15,672 nt of DNA from positions 1-15,672 of the forward strand of contig CAYWBI010000089.1 of NCBI GenBank assembly GCA_964456445.1. The letters run 5' to 3'. The position numbers and the translations under genes were made by a program. Below, piece after piece: positions 1-5,411 of this stretch (its first letter is position 1; every line of letters starts with the position of its first letter). This DNA comes from CAYWBI01 sp964456445. Its GTDB lineage: Bacteria > Calditrichota > Calditrichia > Calditrichales > J004. A model generated the notes under the pieces. The model made no database searches. It saw nothing but the letters and a program-made list of their open reading frames with translations, and was not told the origin of the DNA.

Positions 1-50
1 GTAAACAACCTTGTGCTAGAAAAAGTGTTAACAACGTGGTGCTATTTATC

Positions 51-71
51 AATTACTAATTACGAATTACT
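51..71. repeat. Three tandem heptamers AATTACK
   Basis: Three exact-phase 7-bp units are seen: AATTACT (51-57), AATTACG (58-64) and AATTACT (65-71). Looser 7-mers, ATTTATC (44-50) and ATTTTCT (72-78), continue the phase on both sides. Short heptamer tandem repeats of this kind occur between genes in several bacterial groups. The function is unknown. Confidence 0.6.
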
Positions 72-99
72 ATTTTCTTGTACTGGGCAGGTTTGGAGC

Positions 100-118
100 G
101 AATCGACTGTGTCGATTC
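100..118. repeat. Palindromic hairpin 1 (ATCGAC core)
   Basis: A perfect 8-bp inverted repeat, GAATCGAC and GTCGATTC, separated by TGT. It shares its core and geometry with the hairpin at 212-230. No T tract follows on either strand, so it is not an obvious terminator. Confidence 0.6.
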
Positions 119-211
119 AAAACTACCGGAATAGAAAAATGGAGGGGCAAGGAAGAAAATTATGTACCGCAAATTTTCGTTCGCTATGTAAATTTATAGT
201 ACAAGAACAAA

Positions 212-230
212 GCATCGACGCAGTCGATGC
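212..230 (-). terminator. Hairpin 2, possible weak terminator of the polyP operon
   Basis: A perfect 8-bp inverted repeat, GCATCGAC and GTCGATGC, with a 3-nt loop, about 110 bp past the ParA stop. Read on the minus strand, the stem is followed by TTTGTTCTTGT, which is only moderately T-rich, so terminator function is tentative. It is a sibling of hairpin 1 (same ATCGAC-NNN-GTCGAT core) and could instead be a mobile repeat or protein-binding site. Confidence 0.3.
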
Positions 231-275
231 GCAAAAAAACAAACGTTCTTCTCCTCGCCTTTGCGGAAAATTTCC

Positions 276-303
276 AATTTCTCAATTCTTACTTCTTACT
301 TCT
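276..303. repeat. Degenerate heptamer tandem repeat (TACTTCT type)
   Basis: Four consecutive 7-mers are seen in phase: AATTTCT, CAATTCT, TACTTCT and TACTTCT. The last two are identical. The block sits 38-66 bp downstream of the ParA stop codon in the transcription direction and mirrors the heptamer block at 51-71 on the far side of the two hairpins. Confidence 0.5.
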
Positions 304-341
304 ATATTTACCTTAAAACAACGATGGTGCGAAGTTTTTCC

Positions 342-1091
342 TTATGCTATTTCCAGCAGGTTTTTGATCTCCTGCCACAGCATGGTAAATTTTAAAGATG
401 ACGGGGATTTGGGTCTGTATGCACAAACAGGTTCGCGGGTCAGCCCCATCCGTTCCACATCACTGCTATAAGGAATGTACGATTCCAGGAAGTGTTTCTT
501 TCCGGCGGGAAGTTCTTCCATGATGATACGGTGCAGGCTTTTACGCCGCTCAACCATTGAAAAAAAGGCATACATCTTTCTTCTGCTGATCCCGGTCTCT
601 TTAAAAAATCCACTCAATTTTTGATAGGTCAATAATGAAAGCGTGGTGGGAATAAACGGCACAAACAGCCAATCGGATGCATAAAAAATATTTTCCGAGA
701 CCAGGGTTATATTCGGTGGGCAATCTAAAAAAATTATATCATATTCACTCTTTAGCGGCTTTAACGCATTTTTTAAAATCGTATTGGATTTTTTCAAATC
801 ATCCAGCGCCAGATCGAGGTTACGGTATGACATATCCGCCGGGAGCAGGTCTAAATTTTCGTAATTGGAACCACGCACTTGTTTCAGGATTTTTTTACCT
901 CCCCGCAGCAGTGTTTTACTGCTATGTTTTAAGGTTGGTTTTATACGAAAATAATAACTGGATGAACCTTGCGGATCCAGATCGATCAACAATGTGCGTA
1001 AACCTTGCCTGGCACAAAGATAAGCGATGTTTACCGAGGCCGCTGTTTTTCCTACGCCGCCTTTCATGCTATAAAATGAAATAACATTCAT
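342..1091 (-). CDS. ParA/MinD-family ATPase at the end of the polyphosphate operon
   Basis: 249-residue cytoplasmic P-loop ATPase of the ParA/Soj type. The deviant Walker A motif MKGGVGKTA is at 9-17 with signature Lys10 and Lys15. The Walker A' motif LLIDLDPQG is at 34-42 and the Walker B motif IIFLDCPP at 119-126 with Asp123. A basic patch around Arg182-Lys184 and a Lys-rich C-terminal helix could bind DNA non-specifically, as in ParA relatives that ride the nucleoid. The length suits a short, ParA/McdA-like protein without an N-terminal helix-turn-helix. The start codon overlaps the CHAD stop as ATGA, and AAAGGAG at 1100-1106 is a good ribosome binding site 8 nt upstream. There is no parB, no parS-like array and no replication gene nearby, so a plasmid or chromosome partition role is not supported. 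The partners are PPK1 and a CHAD protein, so positioning of polyphosphate granules is the inferred role. The family call is firm; the cargo is a hypothesis. Confidence 0.93.
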   Translation of the reverse strand: MNVISFYSMKGGVGKTAASVNIAYLCARQGLRTLLIDLDPQGSSSYYFRIKPTLKHSSKTLLRGGKKILKQVRGSNYENLDLLPADMSYRNLDLALDDLKKSNTILKNALKPLKSEYDIIFLDCPPNITLVSENIFYASDWLFVPFIPTTLSLLTYQKLSGFFKETGISRRKMYAFFSMVERRKSLHRIIMEELPAGKKHFLESYIPYSSDVERMGLTREPVCAYRPKSPSSLKFTMLWQEIKNLLEIA

Positions 1092-2587
1092 GCGGGATTC
1101 TCCTTTATAAGTTGCTCAAATATCTGTTGATTTTTATCTGAAGAAAAAGAAATATATAGCTGCCCAAAGGCTGCTCTTAACAGACCTTTTTCATAATGTA
1201 ATGCCCCGATTATAGCGGCGATGGTTCGAACCTTGCTCCCGGAATTGCCCTTGCTACGGCCGTCAAGATGTTTTTCCAAAAATTCGATTTGTACGGAAAG
1301 GTCGTTAAAAGCGCCTAAATTATCTTGCAGGGCTTTTAATTGTTTTATCGCTGCTACGGAATGTGATTCGCCGGACAGGGACTGAAAGAACTCCAACAGA
1401 TAGCGTAACTTTTTGGCATCAATGCGCAGGATATGAAACGCCTCATCCGGAGAATCCGAATTTAATTGAGCGCCATCCGAAACCAAACGGGTAAATTGTT
1501 TTCGGATCAACCTGGATGCATTTCTTTGCAGTGGCAGGTCTGTTTTTATAAAGGTGCTATAGCTGGAAAAAAAATCATCCCAAAGTGCAAGAATGTCTTT
1601 GTATTGCGTGGAACCCAAAAATAGCCTTAACCGGGTCAAAGCCCTGCCACGGGCTGATTTTATGCCATGAAAAAATTTAGCGAGTTCTTTGCTTTCCCAT
1701 CCGGTGGGGAGCAAAGATGCATATTCATTCTGTTTTAGCAGATAAACATCCAAGTCACGCAGCGGGCCGGAATACATGCCGATAGTTTTTAAGGAATCTT
1801 TCAGCGCCTTTGTTTTATCCCGCTGCAGTACACCCTTGATAAGGCTGAGCGCAGATCGCATCCGACGACCGGCGACACGGAAATCGTGCAAAAACTCAAT
1901 ATCAATATCCTGTATAACCCCTGTTTCATTTTGACGCATTATTTTATAGTTTGCATTGAATATTTCATACAACGCGGCCGCCGTCCCCGAAAAGGTGTTC
2001 AGCCTCAGCTCCGGTTTGGAGCTGTAGATATTCGGCCGGATATGATACGCACTAAACAAGGCCTCATGGATATTTCTTGCTTTTTGATGTCCCGGGAAGC
2101 AATTGATAAGCATTCCCACTTCAGCGCCATAGCCCCTTATCGTGCGTAAAACAAGTAAGGACGCCTCGTTTTCAAGACCCATTAAACGTCCCTGTGCGAG
2201 AATTTTACCATCCTCATCGATGAAATTGAAAGGTGAAATTGTGATCCCCGTGGATAAAACAGGCATCAACGCCCGGCCGGAGAGCATCGGCAACAACTGA
2301 TTCTTCAGACCTCCTTCAGGAAAGTCATTGAGTTTTTGCGGATTTTTCTTGGACTTCCAGCCCTGGCTATAAACCATTTCGCTATTTTGTGTGTGTTCCA
2401 ATGTGAGCATGCCTTTTTGCAGGTGGAGAAAACAACTCTTCCTTAATAAAGCACTTTCAAAGGTATCAAACCAGGTGATCCGGGTTTTCTCTCTATGAAA
2501 CCATTTAATTGTAGATGAGGCATCTAAAAATGATTCCAGGCTTTTTGGCGACATGCCATCATTGAATATAAAAACATCGGGTTGCAT
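1088..2587 (-). CDS. CHAD domain protein with a degenerate CYTH-like N-terminus
   Basis: 499 residues. The C-terminal part, about 200-495, is a CHAD domain, an all-helical fold known to bind polyphosphate. Both hallmark repeats are visible: LHDFRVAGRRMR with His234, and FHILRIDAKKLRY with His385, each followed by basic residues. GPLRDLDVYLL (274-284) and LQDNLGAFNDL (420-430) are further CHAD motifs. The N-terminal part, about 1-180, follows the order of a CYTH (triphosphate tunnel) domain. WFDTFESALLRKSCFLHLQ resembles the usual YFDTPDLxLxxxGxxLR segment, and residues 105-140 resemble the central strands. The ExExK signature and most tunnel Arg/Lys residues are missing, so it is probably catalytically dead. 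AAGGAA at 2596-2601, inside the end of ppk1, is its ribosome binding site, 8 nt before ATG. The gap to ppk1 is 5 bp. Likely role: polyphosphate-granule binding or scaffolding. CHAD is certain; the CYTH remnant is likely. Confidence 0.9.
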   Translation of the reverse strand: MQPDVFIFNDGMSPKSLESFLDASSTIKWFHREKTRITWFDTFESALLRKSCFLHLQKGMLTLEHTQNSEMVYSQGWKSKKNPQKLNDFPEGGLKNQLLPMLSGRALMPVLSTGITISPFNFIDEDGKILAQGRLMGLENEASLLVLRTIRGYGAEVGMLINCFPGHQKARNIHEALFSAYHIRPNIYSSKPELRLNTFSGTAAALYEIFNANYKIMRQNETGVIQDIDIEFLHDFRVAGRRMRSALSLIKGVLQRDKTKALKDSLKTIGMYSGPLRDLDVYLLKQNEYASLLPTGWESKELAKFFHGIKSARGRALTRLRLFLGSTQYKDILALWDDFFSSYSTFIKTDLPLQRNASRLIRKQFTRLVSDGAQLNSDSPDEAFHILRIDAKKLRYLLEFFQSLSGESHSVAAIKQLKALQDNLGAFNDLSVQIEFLEKHLDGRSKGNSGSKVRTIAAIIGALHYEKGLLRAAFGQLYISFSSDKNQQIFEQLIKENPA

Positions 2588-2592
2588 TGGTT

Positions 2593-4665
2593 TTATTCCT
2601 TCGGGGCGTCTTTATCAATAATTTTTTTTAAGGCGTTGTATTGATCTATTTGGGCACGATGAGCTTCCTGGCCAGTTTTAACTGACTTATATGGATTGTC
2701 AAGATTTTCATTTACAATACGTGCTTTAACATTGTCGCGGAATTGGATTTCCATAAATTCTTTAAGCTCATTTTTTACGTCCGCATCATAAACTGGCGTT
2801 GCCACTTCAATACGGTTGTCTAAATTGCGGATCATCCAGTCTGCCGAGGATAAGTAAAAAAGTCCATTGCCGTCATTGCAAAACCACAAAATGCGTGAAT
2901 GCTCGAGAAACTTGTCCACAATGGAAAACACTTTAATATTGTCGGATACACCGGGAATACCGGGCACAAGTGAACAAATACCACGTATGAGCAAACGTAT
3001 TTTAACGCCAGCCTGTGAGGCCTGGACAAGCTTGCGGATCATTTCTATATCCACAAGGTTGTTCAACTTCAGGTAGATAAAAGCTTCCTTGCCCATGCGT
3101 GAGTTCTTTATTTCGCTCTTGATCAGCTTTTTAAGTTTACCACGCATATAAAATGGCGAAACAAGCAGGTGACGGTAGGTAAACGTTTTATAATTGTTTT
3201 CAAGAAATTCAAAAACTTTATGCACCTCGCTGGAGATGGCCCGGTGTGCTGTTAATAAGCCATGGTCACTATAAATGCGCGCGGTTGATTCATTAAAATT
3301 TCCCGTACTGATGTAGGAATAAAGTACCTTTTTATCGTTCTCAATCCTGGCAATTTGACAAAGTTTGGCATGAACTTTTAACCCAGGGACGCCATCCAGG
3401 ATTTTTGCCCCCTCTTTAGAAAGGGCCTTTACCCAATGGATGTTCGCGGCTTCATCAAATCGGGCCTGAAGCTCGATGAGTACAGTAACCGATTTCCCAT
3501 TGCGGATAGCATTGATCAATGTGTTAACCACATTGGAGTTCTTGGCTACCCGGTAAAGCGTGATTTTTATCGATTTAACCTTTGGGTCAATCGCCGCTTC
3601 ACGTAATAAATCAGTAATATACTGATACGATTGGTAAGGATAATGTAAAAGTATATCTTTTTGGCGCACTTCATCAAGGATACTGGTACGCGGCTTAAAT
3701 GCAGGGTGACGCAGGATTTTTATTGCCGGATATACAAGATGCCCGAGACCCATGGTGGGGAACCCTATAAAATCACGCGCATTGTGGTAACGGCCACCGG
3801 GGATTACATTATCTGATTTTTTAAGATGGTTGCCCTCCAGAATAAACTTAAGCATTTCTTCCGGCATTTCACGGTCGAAAACAAAACGTACCACTTGGCC
3901 TTTTTCACGGTCTTTTATACTTTTCGAAATCTTTTCATAAAATGATTTGGTAATATCATCGCTGATATCAAACTCGGCGTCCCGGGTCAATTTAATTGTA
4001 TAAGCATTGAAAATGTCATAATCCAGTATCGAGAAAGTATCCGCCAAGCCATAACGGATAACGTCGTCCAGCATAATGATATAATGTTTGTCCCCTTTCA
4101 TGGGCAATTCAATAAACCGTGGTAAAATATCGGGGATTTCGATTAGGGCATAACGGATATCAGATTTATCTGTGGATTTAAGCAGGTGAACGGCAAGATA
4201 AATCAATTGATTTTCGAGATATGGAAATTTGGGCAGACAGTCCAGCATTATGGGCACAAGCAACGGACGCACCTTTTCCTGAAAATAGCGAACAACAAAA
4301 TCGCAATGCTCATCATCCAGCTGCTGCTCGTTGATCATATAAACACCTTCTTGTTCAAGCAGCTTTAAAACTTCGCTGAAGGTGGCATCAAACTGGTCCC
4401 TCAGGCGGATAACATTCTTTTGAATAAGGTTTAATGTATCTTTAGGGTTTCCTAAAATTTTATTTTTTACACCGGCATGTAACATACGTTGATGCGTAGC
4501 CACGCGTACCCTGTAAAATTCATCAAGGTTCGATGAGAATATGCCAAGAAATTTTAACCGTTCCAATAGCGGGACGGTCGTATCGGCAGCTTCCTGCAAT
4601 ACCCGGTGGTTAAAGGCGAGCCAACTGATTTCACGGTTGAGAAACCGTATTTTTGCAGCTTTCAT
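2593..4665 (-). CDS. ppk1: Polyphosphate kinase 1
   Basis: 690-residue PPK1 of normal family length. It reversibly transfers the ATP gamma-phosphate to a growing polyphosphate chain. Seen in order: an N-terminal domain (about 8-115) with FLNREISWLAFN and the nucleotide-contact segment SSNLDEF (44-50, Asn46); a middle domain (about 120-315); then two phospholipase-D-like C-terminal domains. LKVHAK at 429-434 carries His432, equivalent to the phosphorylated His435 of E. coli Ppk. ITLYRVA (Arg372), ARFDEAANI (Arg402), STGNFNESTARIYSDH, YLKLNNLVD, RGICSLVPG and FLEHSRI (His589) are all conserved. At the position of E. coli His454 there is Tyr451. The start ATG overlaps the Nudix stop as ATGA, so translation is probably coupled. 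The only upstream purine run (AGGAT, 4678-4682) is rather distant. A normal PPK1, judged by motifs recalled from E. coli rather than by an alignment that was run. Confidence 0.97.
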   Translation of the reverse strand: MKAAKIRFLNREISWLAFNHRVLQEAADTTVPLLERLKFLGIFSSNLDEFYRVRVATHQRMLHAGVKNKILGNPKDTLNLIQKNVIRLRDQFDATFSEVLKLLEQEGVYMINEQQLDDEHCDFVVRYFQEKVRPLLVPIMLDCLPKFPYLENQLIYLAVHLLKSTDKSDIRYALIEIPDILPRFIELPMKGDKHYIIMLDDVIRYGLADTFSILDYDIFNAYTIKLTRDAEFDISDDITKSFYEKISKSIKDREKGQVVRFVFDREMPEEMLKFILEGNHLKKSDNVIPGGRYHNARDFIGFPTMGLGHLVYPAIKILRHPAFKPRTSILDEVRQKDILLHYPYQSYQYITDLLREAAIDPKVKSIKITLYRVAKNSNVVNTLINAIRNGKSVTVLIELQARFDEAANIHWVKALSKEGAKILDGVPGLKVHAKLCQIARIENDKKVLYSYISTGNFNESTARIYSDHGLLTAHRAISSEVHKVFEFLENNYKTFTYRHLLVSPFYMRGKLKKLIKSEIKNSRMGKEAFIYLKLNNLVDIEMIRKLVQASQAGVKIRLLIRGICSLVPGIPGVSDNIKVFSIVDKFLEHSRILWFCNDGNGLFYLSSADWMIRNLDNRIEVATPVYDADVKNELKEFMEIQFRDNVKARIVNENLDNPYKSVKTGQEAHRAQIDQYNALKKIIDKDAPKE

Positions 4666-5078
4666 AAGTTTTTATTTATCCTGTTTGATCCAAATATCCG
4701 AATTAATGATTTAACCTCCGTTGGTTTTACTCTTTTTATGGCATCTTCAATGTCAAACCAACGGCGTTTCCTAAAATCCATTTCTTCCCACGCATCCATA
4801 ACGGTATCTACCAGCATGGCAAAAACGCTAACTTTACAAATCCCACCCCATTTTAAGTACTCAAAGGTGCCAATACTTTCCGGGAACACCTCGCCTTTGA
4901 CGCCTGCTTCTTCAATGGTCTCCTTAAGGGCCGTAAATGGTGCACTGTCGCCGGGGTCGATCAGTCCCTTGGGGATTATCCATTTTTTTTTGCTACGTGA
5001 TGTAATTAACAATATTTCAAGATTATTGTCTTTTTCACGAAAGGGAATTGCGGCGGCTTGTTTGTAAAGTTCTGTCAT
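4662..5078 (-). CDS. Nudix hydrolase, DIPP-like, first gene of the polyP operon
   Basis: 138 residues from the chosen start. The Nudix segment WIIPKGLIDPGDS followed by ALKETIEEAGV fits the G-x5-E-x7-REUxEExGU pattern, with Asp for the first Glu and Lys for Arg. The metal-binding KE..EE core is kept. Overall it resembles diphosphoinositol-polyphosphate phosphohydrolase-type Nudix proteins (nQAAAIPFR opening strand, WxxPKG), some of which cut polyphosphate. The substrate here is not established. ppk1 placement suggests polyphosphate, nucleotide polyphosphates or a related alarmone. The frame stays open upstream to an ATG at 5147 and a TTG at 5153, adding up to 25 residues that look unlike a Nudix N-terminus. 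MTELYKQAAAIPFR at 5078 begins where family members usually do, so this start was preferred. None of the candidate starts has a strong ribosome binding site. The gene's stop overlaps the ppk1 start by 4 bp. Confidence 0.88.
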   Translation of the reverse strand: MTELYKQAAAIPFREKDNNLEILLITSRSKKKWIIPKGLIDPGDSAPFTALKETIEEAGVKGEVFPESIGTFEYLKWGGICKVSVFAMLVDTVMDAWEEMDFRKRRWFDIEDAIKRVKPTEVKSLIRIFGSNRINKNL

Positions 5079-5188
5079 ATTTAGCTTTAAATGGGTATCC
5101 GGGATATCATTGGCATTAAAATAGTTGATGTACCAATAAGAAGCCATAGGCAATTTGTAAACATCAAGCCCATGCTGCTCATTGTTAA

Positions 5189-5217
5189 ATAAAACATCGA
5201 AAAAAGTAATCAGGCAA
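5189..5217 (-). promoter_or_regulatory. Possible promoter for the Nudix-ppk1-CHAD-ParA operon
   Basis: On the minus strand, TTGCCT (5212-5217) and TTTTAT (5189-5194) are separated by exactly 17 bp. Each matches four of six bases of the sigma-70 -35 and -10 consensus. Transcription would start near 5182, upstream of every candidate Nudix start. Promoter consensus differs among FCB bacteria, so this is weak. Confidence 0.25.
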
Positions 5218-5284
5218 ATAATTTTTGGATTCGGGATAAAACACGTATAGTTTTTTTTATCTGACCAGGGGTTTTGTGAATCTA

Positions 5285-5301
5285 TTTGTATGCCTTACAA
5301 A
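5285..5301. promoter_or_regulatory. Inverted repeat TTTGTA-N5-TACAAA, possible operator
   Basis: Perfect 6-bp arms around a 5-bp spacer TGCCT, lying between the divergent polyP operon and hybrid kinase 1. The size suits a dimeric regulator site. No specific regulator can be named. Confidence 0.3.
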
Positions 5302-5411
5302 CGGCCATAAATTAATTAAGCTTAAATATTGCCTGTTTTTTTCCTTCATCTTATTTATCCTAAAGATCACTATATATATCGCCGATAAAAATCAAAAACC
5401 CGGAAGTGCTG

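Larger units (their letters stand above)
1..341. other. Repeat-rich intergenic region, no supported gene
   Basis: No protein here looks real. A 152-codon open frame starting at 13 on the plus strand runs into the 3' end of the ParA gene on the other strand, is rich in Ser, Arg, Cys and Phe, and shows no domain. The stretch instead holds three copies of a short AACAAC..GTGC motif (4-18, 30-44, 317-330), heptamer tandem repeats (about 44-78 and 276-303), two 8-bp-stem hairpins with the same core (100-118 and 212-230), and a 10-bp inverted repeat (75-84 with 198-207). It lies downstream of the ParA-ending operon. The neighbouring gene to the left is outside the window. Confidence 0.7.
5079..5411. 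other. Divergent promoter region between the polyP operon and hybrid kinase 1
   Basis: About 330 bp (or 258 bp if the longer Nudix start is used) separates divergently transcribed genes. It holds a possible minus-strand promoter (5189-5217), a perfect 6-bp inverted repeat with a 5-bp spacer (5285-5301), and AT-rich tracts including TATATATA near 5371-5378 that could be part of a plus-strand promoter. No E. coli-type Pho box (paired CTGTCAT units) was found, and no small gene is supported. Confidence 0.5.

Noticed and set aside
1..341. CRISPR array
   Set aside because: Repeats are 7-14 bp, imperfect and irregularly spaced. There are no uniform 25-40 bp repeats with unique spacers and no cas genes.
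1..341. Integron attC-type site
   Set aside because: The paired hairpins and AACAAC motifs lack the expected R/L core-site arrangement, and there is no integrase or cassette gene.
13..471. Plus-strand open frame of 152 codons
   Set aside because: It runs across the repeat-rich spacer into the antisense of the ParA gene, has no domain and has an unnatural composition. The opposite-strand ParA is certain.
677..1084. Plus-strand open frame of 135 codons inside the ParA gene
   Set aside because: It is fully antisense to conserved ParA motifs. No family resemblance was seen.
342..1091. Plasmid or chromosome partition locus (parAB)
   Set aside because: No ParB-like gene, parS array or replication gene is present, and the tight coupling to ppk1 and CHAD points elsewhere.
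4606..5067. Plus-strand open frame of 153 codons opposite the Nudix gene
   Set aside because: It is antisense to a recognisable Nudix box and the ppk1 start, so it is a shadow frame.
5079..5411. Pho box controlling the polyP operon
   Set aside because: One CTGTCAT-like string occurs, but it is at the Nudix start codon and has no second correctly spaced unit.
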